Positions 1 to 7,857 of a DNA stretch of 17,681 nt are shown piece after piece. Origin of the DNA: CAYJAD01 sp964370675 (GTDB lineage: Bacteria; Desulfobacterota; Desulfovibrionia; Desulfovibrionales; Desulfovibrionaceae); assembly GCA_964370675.1 (NCBI GenBank), contig CAYJKC010000040.1, forward strand, positions 1 to 17,681. The letters are read 5' to 3'. Both the position numbers and the translations under genes were made by a program. Each line of letters starts with the position of its first letter. The first letter of the stretch is position 1. The notes beneath the pieces are model-generated. The model had not been told where the DNA came from. It saw nothing but the letters and a program-made list of their open reading frames with translations, and made no database searches.

Positions 1-137
1 GTCTAGAAATACTCATGTTTTCCTCACTTAAGTATTTGGTTATTGCCAATGCTTAAAAATAAGCACTACTGTTATACATTATTTTAAGTGAGTTGTCAAA
101 AGGTGTTGATTGAAAATTAATTAGAAAAATTAAGTAG

Positions 138-872
138 TTAAGTGTAGTTTTGTGGTGCCGTAAATAAAGTTACTCGGTCATCTTCTGGGCGGCAAAAGGC
201 CGCTAAGGTACAATGATCATTTTTAGCACTTAAATACGCCGTACTAGTAATGGCAGAGCGGCTTATAATGGTCTTAATGCCAGCCCTACGTATTTTATGA
301 TAAAGCGAGGAGGTAATGCGCGCTGTTATAAATAAAAAATAATCCTCAATAGAAAAATTATTTATAATGCTTCGCCCTTTTAGTCTATCTACACAATTAT
401 GTCTGCCTATATCCTCAGCAAGCATAATATCTTTAGTTATGGGGTGAAATAAAGCCGCACGGTGAAAGCATCCAGTGCCATCCCATTTACCTTTGGCATT
501 GAGCACTTGCGACATAATTTCTACTAATTCTTTAAGCTCTAAACTACATTTTTGCGCTTCATTTTGAATTTTAGCCTTGCTTTGTAGTTTTAGTGAAAAA
601 TTGTTATTATCTTGCACTAACTCATAATTAAAATCAGAATGATAACAAGGAATTTGATCAAGAATTACATGACCGATAATTAACTCATCAACCTTATGCG
701 GATAAGCGTAGATTTCCTTAGTATCGGCATAAATTGTTCCATTGTGGGCGCAAGTATAACTATAGTTAAATGGCTGCTCTAAACTAATAATTTCATCAAT
801 TTGTTTAATGCTTCCATTTCTATATTGGCTTGGATTGCAGCGTATAAAATCATCTTCGCTTAGATTAACCAC
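138..872 (-). CDS. fdhD: Formate dehydrogenase accessory protein FdhD (divergent, lacks CxxC)
   Basis: FdhD proteins pass sulfur from a cysteine desulfurase to the Mo/W-bis-MGD cofactor and are needed for active formate dehydrogenase in the cytoplasm. The 244-aa product shows the family core: TGCFHRAALF (residues 133-142), EDIGRHNCVDRLKGR (153-167), and a C-terminal run RSAITSTAYLSA followed by CTLAAFCRP. The usual N-terminal CGxCG loop, which carries the sulfur-accepting cysteine in E. coli FdhD, is not visible; only an isolated Cys109 lies in that region. The canonical SGRxSxE segment is also altered (ITARITSSL, 182-190). The start is GTG at 872: an in-frame TAA lies 18 bp upstream and no ATG occurs before residue 120. 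AAGG lies about 13 nt upstream. It overlaps the end of fdhE by 13 nt, so the two are translationally coupled. The family call is strong; activity is uncertain because of the missing motif. Confidence 0.87.
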   Translation of the reverse strand: MVNLSEDDFIRCNPSQYRNGSIKQIDEIISLEQPFNYSYTCAHNGTIYADTKEIYAYPHKVDELIIGHVILDQIPCYHSDFNYELVQDNNNFSLKLQSKAKIQNEAQKCSLELKELVEIMSQVLNAKGKWDGTGCFHRAALFHPITKDIMLAEDIGRHNCVDRLKGRSIINNFSIEDYFLFITARITSSLYHKIRRAGIKTIISRSAITSTAYLSAKNDHCTLAAFCRPEDDRVTLFTAPQNYT

Positions 873-1726
873 AGTGAGAGCACCGCCTTATGAAATTTTT
901 GATTTTCTGCTATAATGTCAAGAGTTATGGTTTTAAAATCATCAAAAAGAGGATCTGGGGTAAATTTTTCATATTCTTTATAATCATGGATTTTTATATA
1001 GCTTTTACAGTTTTTACACAAGCAAACTTGAAAATCTGCATCGGTATCAGAGGTGAAGATGCTAAATTTACCTTGCTTGGCTTCAAGGCAATAAGGACAT
1101 TGTATTCTTGGAACACGATAAAATGATAAACAAAGTGAACATGCATTTATGCGTTTACCTTCTTTACCTTTAAGATATGAGAGTAGTGGAGGTGAACCAC
1201 AGTATGGGCAATGTCCATGGGTCCATGGTTCATCTTCGTATTTTTGCTCGACTTGTGCAGTAATATGAGTAAAAAAAGGTAAAAAGGCAAAATATGCTAA
1301 GAAATAGCACATGAAGGAATAGCCTGTGCTAAGCTCAGCTTGCTCTTGATAAAATGCTTCATGTTCATGTAAAAATGCACTCAGTAGAGATTTTGAAAAG
1401 GTTTTGTCTTGAGTTAAAGAGGTTTTTATGGCTTGTAGATTTTTTACAAAATCATCTTGTTGTAAATTCTTGGGAAAAGTAATATTAAGTAACAAATTAA
1501 GCCGTTCTTCAGCTTTGTTTAAGTTAGCATAAGGGTACAGTTCTTGTCGATTTAAGATGTGCTTGCCAGCTTTGTGTTGAAGGGCGTCATATTTATAGTG
1601 CAACTTTTTTTTGATATTAGGTTGAGGTAATTGCAGTATTTGCTCTAAAAAGTGTATTATTGCCTTTGGCAAGTACTCTTTAGATTTAAGTGCGCGCATA
1701 TAACGCTCATAGTTAGCATTAAGCAT
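860..1726 (-). CDS. fdhE: Formate dehydrogenase accessory protein FdhE
   Basis: FdhE is a cytoplasmic iron-binding, rubredoxin-like chaperone that helps assemble or protect formate dehydrogenase before export. The 288-aa protein has an alpha-helical N-terminal half and a C-terminal half with four CxxC pairs: C173/C176 (HCPYC), C196/C199 (ACSLC), C210/C213 (QCPYC) and C237/C240 (CKNC). This matches the metal-binding layout of the family, and the length is close to usual. The ATG at 1726 has an AAGGA ribosome site 7 nt upstream. It is the first gene of the leftward fdhE-fdhD unit and is transcribed away from the tungstate-uptake operon. Pairing with fdhD supports the assignment. Confidence 0.88.
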   Translation of the reverse strand: MLNANYERYMRALKSKEYLPKAIIHFLEQILQLPQPNIKKKLHYKYDALQHKAGKHILNRQELYPYANLNKAEERLNLLLNITFPKNLQQDDFVKNLQAIKTSLTQDKTFSKSLLSAFLHEHEAFYQEQAELSTGYSFMCYFLAYFAFLPFFTHITAQVEQKYEDEPWTHGHCPYCGSPPLLSYLKGKEGKRINACSLCLSFYRVPRIQCPYCLEAKQGKFSIFTSDTDADFQVCLCKNCKSYIKIHDYKEYEKFTPDPLFDDFKTITLDIIAENQKFHKAVLSLWLI

Positions 1727-1750
1727 CTTAATTCCTTATGGTAAGTTTTA

Positions 1751-1778
1751 TGTATACAAAATGTGTAATAATGTGTAA
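1751..1778 (-). promoter_or_regulatory. Candidate sigma70 promoter for fdhE-fdhD
   Basis: On the minus strand a TTACAC -35-like hexamer (1773-1778) and a TATACA -10-like hexamer (1751-1756) are separated by 16 bp, about 25 bp before the fdhE start. The stretch between and over them consists of a tandem repeat, so it may be both promoter and operator. Assigned by eye; no expression data. Confidence 0.35.
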
Positions 1779-1782
1779 TAAT
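1761..1782. repeat. Tandem 10-bp direct repeat in the fdhE/tup divergent region
   Basis: The 10-mer ATGTGTAATA occurs twice back to back (1761-1770 and 1771-1780), followed by AT. Immediately left is the palindrome TGTATACA (1751-1758). The repeat overlaps the candidate fdhE promoter and lies about 170 bp upstream of the MOSC-tup operon. That arrangement would suit a metal- or formate-responsive regulator, but the regulator is not encoded in the window. Confidence 0.5.
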
Positions 1783-1950
1783 CTCTAATCAAAAATTATC
1801 AAAAAGTTTTGAAAAGTGTTTTCGGGTTTACAAAGAACATAAGTAATTTTATTTGTCAAAATATTTTTTGTTTACTGATGCTACTGTGTGTAAAAACTAA
1901 ACGACAAGTTTGCAGTAAAAAAACTTGAGTTCTTTTTATGGAGTAAGTTT

Positions 1951-2397
1951 ATGAATGTAATTCAAAATAGTATTTATAGTATAGCGCATGTAAAAAACAA
2001 GTCTGGAGCCATGATTTTTACGCAGCAAGCCGAGCTTGTGGCAAGCAAAGGCATGCGTGATGACTATCACTGTACTGATGATGGAGATGGGCTTGTGGTT
2101 ATAGTGTCAAAACCGCTTCTTGATTGGATGGAGCAGTCTAAAACTAAAGGCTTGTGCTTTGGCAGATTCAAGTATAATATTTGCCTTTCAGATAGTATAG
2201 CGCGCCTAAATAGTGGAAATATTTTTACTTTAGGTGATGCGACAATAGAAATATCTAACAGACATAAACCTTGCTTTGCTCGTAAGCAGCCTTGTAGTAT
2301 GATACCTGAATATTGCATGCTCCCTAAAGAGATGAAATTTGCTGAAATTTGCACAAGTGGTATTATTAGCGTTGGAAATGCTCTAAAAAGCATATAA
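1951..2397 (+). CDS. Small MOSC-domain protein, first gene of the tungstate operon
   Basis: MOSC domains are sulfur-carrier or cofactor-binding beta-barrel domains linked to molybdenum cofactor. The 148-aa protein is essentially one such domain. It shows GRFKYNI (71-77, resembling the family G-x-F-x-E-N segment but with Tyr in place of Glu), LNSGNIFTLGDATIEIS (86-102), and the family cysteine in RHKPC (Cys108). These are followed by C115, C122 and C134, and a closing GIISVGNAL typical of the domain end. A GGAG ribosome site (1940-1943) lies 7 nt before the ATG. It ends 33 bp before tupA with no terminator between, so it probably leads the tup-moeA operon. It could deliver or sense Mo/W cofactor; the exact role is unknown. 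Confidence 0.75.
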   Translation: MNVIQNSIYSIAHVKNKSGAMIFTQQAELVASKGMRDDYHCTDDGDGLVVIVSKPLLDWMEQSKTKGLCFGRFKYNICLSDSIARLNSGNIFTLGDATIEISNRHKPCFARKQPCSMIPEYCMLPKEMKFAEICTSGIISVGNALKSI

Positions 2398-2430
2398 AAT
2401 AAAAAATCATTTAAAACATGGAGTACACAC

Positions 2431-3261
2431 ATGAAAGCATTTTTAGTTTTGGCTTGCTTGGTTAGCATAGCTTTTGGCTCAAGCATGGCGCATGCTGCTG
2501 ATGACATGGTATTACGTATGGCTACCACCACAAGTACAGCTGATACAGGTCTTTTGGATTATCTTGCCCCAATTTTTAAAAAAGACACAGGTTATGATTT
2601 AAAATTTGTTTCTGTGGGTACTGGTGAAGCTATTTCCATGGGTAAAAATGGGGATGTGTCCATTGTGCTTGTGCATGCCAAAGCGCGCGAAGAAGCCTTT
2701 GTTAAAGAAGGCTTTGGCGTAAAGCGAGTGCCTGTTATGTATAATGATTTTGTGATTGTTGGACCAAAAGAGCCCATTGCTAAAAATGATAATATTGATA
2801 AAACATTCAGCACCATTCAAGACAAAAAACTTCCCTTTATCTCTCGTGGTGATAATTCAGGCACCCACACTAAGGAAAGTAATATTTGGAAACAGCTTAA
2901 ACTAGATCCAAGTAAAAACCCCAACTATGAACAATCAGGTCAAGGTATGGGGGCAACTATTAGCATGGCTGATGAGAAAAAAGCATATACCCTTACTGAC
3001 CGTGGTACTTGGTTAAAGATTTCAACAGATGCCAATGTGAAAATGGAATTGGTTGTAGTTTGCGAAGGTAGCAAAAGCCTATTCAATCAATATGGTATTA
3101 TTGCTGTAAATCCTGCTAAATACCCTAATACTAACATTAAAGCAGCCAATGCCTTTATTGATTGGATTGTTTCACCCAAGGTGCAAAAGCTTATTGGTGA
3201 ATTTGGTGTAGATAAGTATGGTCAACCTTTATTTGTGCCTAATGCAGGTACTGATAATTAA
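2431..3261 (+). CDS. tupA: Tungstate ABC transporter, substrate-binding protein TupA
   Basis: TupA is the periplasmic high-affinity tungstate receptor of the TupABC importer. The 276-aa precursor has a signal peptide (basic start, hydrophobic 4-18, cleavage likely after AHA at 22). It carries the family anion-binding segments TTTST (32-36), SRGDNSGTH (138-146, including Arg139) and TLTDRGT (187-193). The DVSIVLVHAK stretch (75-84) matches the TupA family better than ModA. The length is normal. GGAG (2420-2423) precedes the ATG. It lies between the MOSC gene and tupB, and a strong hairpin follows it, which would make the binding protein more abundant than the membrane subunits. Specificity for tungstate over molybdate is inferred from family motifs. 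Confidence 0.93.
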   Translation: MKAFLVLACLVSIAFGSSMAHAADDMVLRMATTTSTADTGLLDYLAPIFKKDTGYDLKFVSVGTGEAISMGKNGDVSIVLVHAKAREEAFVKEGFGVKRVPVMYNDFVIVGPKEPIAKNDNIDKTFSTIQDKKLPFISRGDNSGTHTKESNIWKQLKLDPSKNPNYEQSGQGMGATISMADEKKAYTLTDRGTWLKISTDANVKMELVVVCEGSKSLFNQYGIIAVNPAKYPNTNIKAANAFIDWIVSPKVQKLIGEFGVDKYGQPLFVPNAGTDN

Positions 3262-3289
3262 TTGCACATAGGCTTAGTTCATTAATAAT

Positions 3290-3332
3290 AAAATCCGCCT
3301 TGTATTGCTTTGACAGTATAAGGCGGATTTTT
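3290..3332 (+). terminator. Strong intercistronic hairpin (partial terminator) between tupA and tupB
   Basis: AAATCCGCCTT (3291-3301) pairs perfectly with AAGGCGGATTT (3320-3330). The stem continues inward through 3307/3314 with two G-U pairs, giving about 17 bp around a 6-nt loop (CTTTGA), and the 3' arm runs into a short T tract. It lies 28 bp after the tupA stop and about 20 bp before tupB, so it most likely reduces read-through into tupBC and protects tupA mRNA. Confidence 0.85.
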
Positions 3333-3351
3333 AGCAAAATGCGAATATTTT

Positions 3352-4041
3352 ATGGATGCAATACGCGAATATATTGATTTACTTGAAGCATCAGGTGCCT
3401 TTCATGCTGTGCAAGTAAGTCTTATCTTAGCATTTTTTGCCACAGCCATATCTGCAACGCTAGGTATTCACATTGGTTTGTGGTTAGAGCGTAACGACTT
3501 TAGCGGAAAGCGCATTGTTATTCGTATAATTCGAACCCTCATGGGTGTGCCACCAGTGGTGGTGGGGCTTGTGGTGTATTTGCTTATTATGCGCCGTGGT
3601 CCTCTTGGTTATTTTGAAATGTTATTTACCATGAAGGGTATGATCCTTGCGCAATGCATTATTATTACACCAATTGTTACAGGGCTTGTTTATACTAGTG
3701 CGCAACGACTTGTGCCCTCGGTACGTTTTTTTGCCAAGTGCATTGGAGCAAATAAAGTTCAAACCCGTCGGCTTATTTATCGTGAAATGGGTAAGGAACT
3801 ATATTTTGCCATTGTAACAGGCTTTGGTCGCTCTTTAAGTGAAATTGGGGCTGTAATGCTTGTGGGTGGCAACATTAAGGGAGATACGCGCACCATGACC
3901 ACAGCTATTTCTCTATTAAAAAGCCAAGGCATTTATACTGAAGGTATTATGCTTGGCTTAACCTTGTTGATTTTTTCATTTAGCCTGCAACTACTGGCTG
4001 ATATTTTAAGAAAAGAAAGGGATGAGCTTGATAATTACTAA
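3352..4041 (+). CDS. tupB: Tungstate ABC transporter, permease TupB
   Basis: TupB is the inner-membrane channel subunit of the tungstate importer. The 229-aa protein is strongly hydrophobic, with membrane segments near 21-45, 65-80, 96-115, 151-172 and 197-218. A cytoplasmic coupling (EAA-type) loop runs GANKVQTRRLIYREMG (132-147) and continues to FGRSLSEIGAV (158-168). RTLMGVPPVVVGL near 61-73 is characteristic of this permease group. The length matches TupB. The ATG at 3352 has no clear Shine-Dalgarno sequence, an unusual weakness in an operon where most genes have GGAG; together with the hairpin just upstream it should keep expression below that of tupA. Its 3' end overlaps tupC by 20 nt. 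Confidence 0.9.
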   Translation: MDAIREYIDLLEASGAFHAVQVSLILAFFATAISATLGIHIGLWLERNDFSGKRIVIRIIRTLMGVPPVVVGLVVYLLIMRRGPLGYFEMLFTMKGMILAQCIIITPIVTGLVYTSAQRLVPSVRFFAKCIGANKVQTRRLIYREMGKELYFAIVTGFGRSLSEIGAVMLVGGNIKGDTRTMTTAISLLKSQGIYTEGIMLGLTLLIFSFSLQLLADILRKERDELDNY

Positions 4042-4678
4042 TTTAAAAAAAATGCGCGGTGAGCTTGAAATTTCCATCCCGCACTTAGTTTTTACCAAGG
4101 GCAAAATTCACGGTCTTTTTGGAGGTAATGGCTGTGGTAAGTCAAGCTTATCTAAATTACTTATTGGTGATATTGAACCAGATGCTGGTCATATTAACTA
4201 TGAAGGCATAAGTTTTAATCAAATGACCCTCATGCCGCAGCGACCTTACTTATTGCAACGTACTGTTTTTGAAAATATAATATATCCCTTACAAATTCGT
4301 GATTTACCAATAGATGTTGAAAAAATTGACACTTATTTACAAAGAACAAATTTGTTGCATAAAAAAAATCAATATGCGCGAACTCTTTCTAGCGGAGAGC
4401 AACAAAAAATATCATTTATTAGAGCGCTAATCTTTAAACCTAAGTTGATTATGGTTGATGAAACATTGTCTAACTTAGATATTGACAGCCTAACAATTTT
4501 TTTAGAGTGGGTACTTGAATGGCAGCAAGAATTGCAAGCCACTTGGATTATTATTAGTCATCAGTTTAGCCAACTAAAAAAAGTTTGTGATGAGTTTCAT
4601 TATATGAAAAAAGGGCAAGTTTTGGCATCTGGGGAACTTGACTATGTACTTCAATTTGTAGATAAGGTTGAATTATAG
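4022..4678 (+). CDS. tupC: Tungstate ABC transporter, ATP-binding protein TupC
   Basis: TupC is the cytoplasmic ATPase that powers tungstate import with TupB. The 218-aa protein has all ABC motifs: Walker A GGNGCGKS (34-41), Q-loop Gln73, signature LSSGE (122-126), Walker B KLIMVDE (141-147) and switch His180. It is a single ATPase domain without the C-terminal TOBE/regulatory extension found in many ModC proteins, as expected for TupC. The start at 4022 overlaps the tupB end by 20 nt. AAAGG sits directly before the ATG, too close to be a good ribosome site, so expression may depend on translational coupling. An internal ATG at 4052 is less likely because it would remove the first beta strand. 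Confidence 0.9.
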   Translation: MSLIITNLKKMRGELEISIPHLVFTKGKIHGLFGGNGCGKSSLSKLLIGDIEPDAGHINYEGISFNQMTLMPQRPYLLQRTVFENIIYPLQIRDLPIDVEKIDTYLQRTNLLHKKNQYARTLSSGEQQKISFIRALIFKPKLIMVDETLSNLDIDSLTIFLEWVLEWQQELQATWIIISHQFSQLKKVCDEFHYMKKGQVLASGELDYVLQFVDKVEL

Positions 4679-4687
4679 GAGAATAAT

Positions 4688-5899
4688 ATGTTTGTATTAA
4701 AATCATTACAAGAAGCCTATGATATAATAGAAAAAAACTTTAATCTGCTTTCAGCTGATAGTGAAAGTGTTACCTTGTTACAAGCCCATGGCAGGCAATT
4801 TGCTAAAGATATTTATGCCGCAGAATATGTACCTTCTTTTAACCGCTCAAGCGTAGATGGTTATGCCCTTATAGCTTCCGATACCTTTGGAAGCAGTGAT
4901 AGTATCCCCTCCATTTTAAGCATACAAGAACAAATCCTTATGGGCAAAGAAGTGCATTTTGATTTACAAAAAGGAGCATGCGCAAGCATTCCTACTGGTG
5001 GAGCGGTACCAAATGGGGCTGATGCTGTACAAATGATTGAATATACAGAAAATTATGGAGATAGCACCATAGGTGTATTAAAAGCTGTGGCGCCGGGGCA
5101 GCATATTATATTAAAGGGTGACGACGTTTATCCAGATAAATTGGTTTTTAGGGCTGGAGCTAGTATTAGTTCTAAAGATATTGGGGCATTATCTGCGCTT
5201 GGTATTGAGAATGTAGACGTAAAAAAACAGCTTACTGTGGGTATTATTGCTACAGGTGATGAATTAGTTGAAGTGCATGAAAAACCAAATAATGCGCAGG
5301 TTCGTTGTGTAAATAGTAATCTTTTACAGTCATTAGTTATGAACTTTGGTGCTAAGCCTAAAGCCTACGGTATTATAAAAGATAATGAGGAAGTTTTGCA
5401 CGCTACTCTTGCCAAGGCTGCTCTTGAATGTGATATAGTTTTGATTTCTGGTGGTAGCAGTGTTGGAGTTAAGGATGTAACAAGTAATGTAATTGCAGCC
5501 CAAGGTGAAATACTTTTCCATGGCGTAGCCTTAAAACCAGGCAAACCAACTATTATGGGTAAAATCAACAATATCCCGGTAGTCGGATTGCCCGGACATC
5601 CTGTGGCAGTATTTTTTGTCACTTTAACCATTGTTTATAAAGTTTTAGAAATACTTTGCGGTAAAACTTTTTGTGCTCCGCAAGTGCAAGCCTGCATCTC
5701 TGAGTCGGTGGAGGCTAATCATGGGCGTATGCAATTTGTGCCTGTACTGCTTGAGTCTAATGGTCAATTTGTGGCGTATCCCATACGTAATAAATCTGGT
5801 TTAATTACCACCTTATCCAGTGCGCATGGATATTTTGTAATTCCTCAAGATTGTGAAGGTTATGCTAAAGATACAGTGGTTACTGTATATACTTTTTAG
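4688..5899 (+). CDS. moeA: Molybdopterin molybdenumtransferase MoeA (metal insertion)
   Basis: MoeA inserts molybdate or tungstate into adenylylated molybdopterin, the last step before bis-MGD formation. The 403-aa protein is full length, with family motifs in order: RSSVDGYA (53-60, Asp57), IPTGGAVPNGADAVQM (101-116), ATGDELV (188-194), ISGGSSVGVKD (253-263), GVALKPGKP (279-287, Lys283 and Lys286) and VGLPGHPVA (299-307). AGGAG overlaps the end of tupC and lies 7 nt before the ATG, placing this gene in the tup operon. Location directly after tupABC suggests it handles tungstate, or both metals. Which of the two adjacent MoeA proteins is metal-specific cannot be told from sequence. Confidence 0.92.
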   Translation: MFVLKSLQEAYDIIEKNFNLLSADSESVTLLQAHGRQFAKDIYAAEYVPSFNRSSVDGYALIASDTFGSSDSIPSILSIQEQILMGKEVHFDLQKGACASIPTGGAVPNGADAVQMIEYTENYGDSTIGVLKAVAPGQHIILKGDDVYPDKLVFRAGASISSKDIGALSALGIENVDVKKQLTVGIIATGDELVEVHEKPNNAQVRCVNSNLLQSLVMNFGAKPKAYGIIKDNEEVLHATLAKAALECDIVLISGGSSVGVKDVTSNVIAAQGEILFHGVALKPGKPTIMGKINNIPVVGLPGHPVAVFFVTLTIVYKVLEILCGKTFCAPQVQACISESVEANHGRMQFVPVLLESNGQFVAYPIRNKSGLITTLSSAHGYFVIPQDCEGYAKDTVVTVYTF

Positions 5900-5907
5900 G
5901 AGTTTAT

Positions 5908-7815
5908 ATGTCATTTAATTATCTTACTAATGTGCCTTTGAAAGAGGCTTGTCAAAAATATATAGAAGTTATGTGTGATAATGGTTTTGGAGCTAAGGAA
6001 GAAATTATTTCAGTTTTTGAAGCTCATAATCGGGTTTGTGCAAAACCTGTATATGCTAATATTTCCGCGCCACACTATAATTCTAGTGCCATGGATGGTG
6101 TAGCTGTTTTAGCTAAAGATACTTTTGGAGCAACAGAAACAACTCCTATAATTCTAAATAAAAATCAATATCTTGTGTTAGATACAGGTGACTCCATTCC
6201 TGATGACTATGATGCTGTTATCATGGTAGAAGACTTAGTACATCTTGATGGTGGGCAAATAAAAATACATGCCGCAGCAACACCATTTCAACATATACGC
6301 CAAATAGGTGAAGATATTTGCCAAGGGGAAATGATTATTCCTTCCTATACCTGCATAAGCCCTGCTGCCATTGGGGCTATGCTTGCTGGGGGTGTTCTTG
6401 AAGTAAATGTGTTAAAAAAGCCGCTTATTGGAATCATTCCTACAGGCGATGAAATTGTGCCCCCGTCTTCAAATCCTAAAATTGGTGATATTATAGAATT
6501 TAATTCTTCAATTTTTTCTGCCATGCTGGTTGAGCTAGGTGCTCACACAAAAACATATCCCATTTGCAAGGACGACTATGCAGATATGAAAGCCGCTCTC
6601 ATAACTGCCCTTGATGAATGTGATATGGTTATTATTAATGCTGGTTCTTCAGCTGGACGAGAAGATTTTAGCGTTAAAGTTATAGCAGAGGTTGGGCAAG
6701 TGCTCTATCATGGTATAGCCATAAAACCTGGTAAACCTGCTATATTAGGATATAAAGAAAATAAAGTAATACTTGGAGTTCCGGGCTATCCTGTTTCTGG
6801 TATTATTGTTATTGATGAAATATTAAAGCCGCTCTTGGCTCAATATACCAAGATAAAATATACCGAAGCTCAATTTCAAGAGGCAGTGCTAGCACGTCCT
6901 GTTATGTCAGGGGTTAAATATCAAGAGTTTATTCGCGTGCGCATGGGCTATGTGCAAGGGAGATATATTGCTTCACCCTTGAGTCGTGGCAGTGGTGTGG
7001 TTACATCATTTATGAAGGCTGATGGCATGCTGGAAGTCCCGCAAGGTGTAGAAGGGATAGGCACTGGAGATATGGTGAATATTCGTTTGCTTCAGCCATT
7101 GTCTAAAATAAATAATTCTCTAGTGGTAATTGGTAGCCACGATCCCTTGTTGGATGAACTAAGCGATATGCTGCACTTAGATAATGAAGACCTGTATATG
7201 ATTTCTTCGCATACTGGTTCCATGGGTGGAGTTATGGCAGTAAAGCGCAGTGAGGCGCACTTAGCCGGCATACATTTATTGGATGAAAATGATGGAAGCT
7301 ACAATATATCATATGTAAAAAAATACTTTCCCAATGGCGGAGTGCGCCTTATTGAAGGCACAGGGCGCGAGCAAGGTTTTATGATAGCTAAGGGCAATCC
7401 CAAGGGTATAAAAAATATTCACGATTTATATAAGGATGGGGTACGCTTTATTAATCGGCAAAAAGGGTCTGGTACTCGTATTTTGTTTGATTATTTAAAT
7501 AAAAATGAAAACCTTGATGCAACAAAAATTTATGGATATGAGCGCGAAGAATTTACTCATACAGCTATTGCAGCTCAAATTGCCCTTGGTTCTGGAGATG
7601 TAGGTATGGGCATTTATTCGGCAGCAAAAATGTTTGATCTTGATTTCATACCTGTATGTACAGAGCAATATGACTTTCTCGTGCCGGATTATGCCTTTGA
7701 TACAGATATGGTGCAAAATCTATTGAAAATATTGCAAGGTGTTGAGTTTAAACAAAAATTGGAAAACATGGGTGGGTACAAACTTAAAAACCCCGGTAGA
7801 ATTTATGATTTTTAG
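5908..7815 (+). CDS. MoeA fused to a C-terminal periplasmic-binding-protein-like domain
   Basis: This 635-aa protein has two parts. Residues 1-395 form a second MoeA: SSAMDGVA (59-66), DTGDSIPDDYDAVIM (92-106), PTGDEIV (178-184), NAGSSAGREDF (244-254), IKPGKP (272-277) and GVPGYPVS (290-297). Residues 402-635 form a PBP-like domain (the PF12727 type) with VIGSHDPLLDEL (407-418), SMGGVMAVKRSEAHLAGIHL (438-457), REQGFMIAKGNPKGI (487-501), INRQKGSGTR (515-524) and GSGDVGMGIYSAA (561-573). There is no signal peptide, so the PBP-like part is cytoplasmic; it may bind oxyanion or pterin, or sense metal. AGGAG (5898-5902) overlaps the preceding moeA stop. Some MoeA motif positions depart from the canonical SGGVSVG and PTGA, which may reflect a different metal or a regulatory role. 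Confidence 0.88.
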   Translation: MSFNYLTNVPLKEACQKYIEVMCDNGFGAKEEIISVFEAHNRVCAKPVYANISAPHYNSSAMDGVAVLAKDTFGATETTPIILNKNQYLVLDTGDSIPDDYDAVIMVEDLVHLDGGQIKIHAAATPFQHIRQIGEDICQGEMIIPSYTCISPAAIGAMLAGGVLEVNVLKKPLIGIIPTGDEIVPPSSNPKIGDIIEFNSSIFSAMLVELGAHTKTYPICKDDYADMKAALITALDECDMVIINAGSSAGREDFSVKVIAEVGQVLYHGIAIKPGKPAILGYKENKVILGVPGYPVSGIIVIDEILKPLLAQYTKIKYTEAQFQEAVLARPVMSGVKYQEFIRVRMGYVQGRYIASPLSRGSGVVTSFMKADGMLEVPQGVEGIGTGDMVNIRLLQPLSKINNSLVVIGSHDPLLDELSDMLHLDNEDLYMISSHTGSMGGVMAVKRSEAHLAGIHLLDENDGSYNISYVKKYFPNGGVRLIEGTGREQGFMIAKGNPKGIKNIHDLYKDGVRFINRQKGSGTRILFDYLNKNENLDATKIYGYEREEFTHTAIAAQIALGSGDVGMGIYSAAKMFDLDFIPVCTEQYDFLVPDYAFDTDMVQNLLKILQGVEFKQKLENMGGYKLKNPGRIYDF

Positions 7816-7857
7816 TATGCTAAAATAAATCAAACTGATGTTAAGTGAATTGCCAAT

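Noticed and set aside
23..92. 9-bp inverted repeat CTCACTTAA/TTAAGTGAG in the left-edge region
   Set aside because: The arms are 52 nt apart in AT-rich DNA without a T run or G-C core; not convincing as the fdhD terminator.
890..1126. 78-aa plus-strand frame inside fdhE
   Set aside because: It lies opposite the conserved CxxC region of fdhE and its start has no support.
2067..2531. 154-aa open frame on the minus strand over the MOSC gene and tupA start
   Set aside because: It is antisense to two genes with clear family motifs and good ribosome sites, and its translation shows no family pattern.
2431..4678. Molybdate (ModABC) or phosphate (PstSCAB) transporter
   Set aside because: The binding protein has the TTTST and SRGDNSGTH pattern of TupA, and the ATPase lacks the molybdate-binding TOBE extension.
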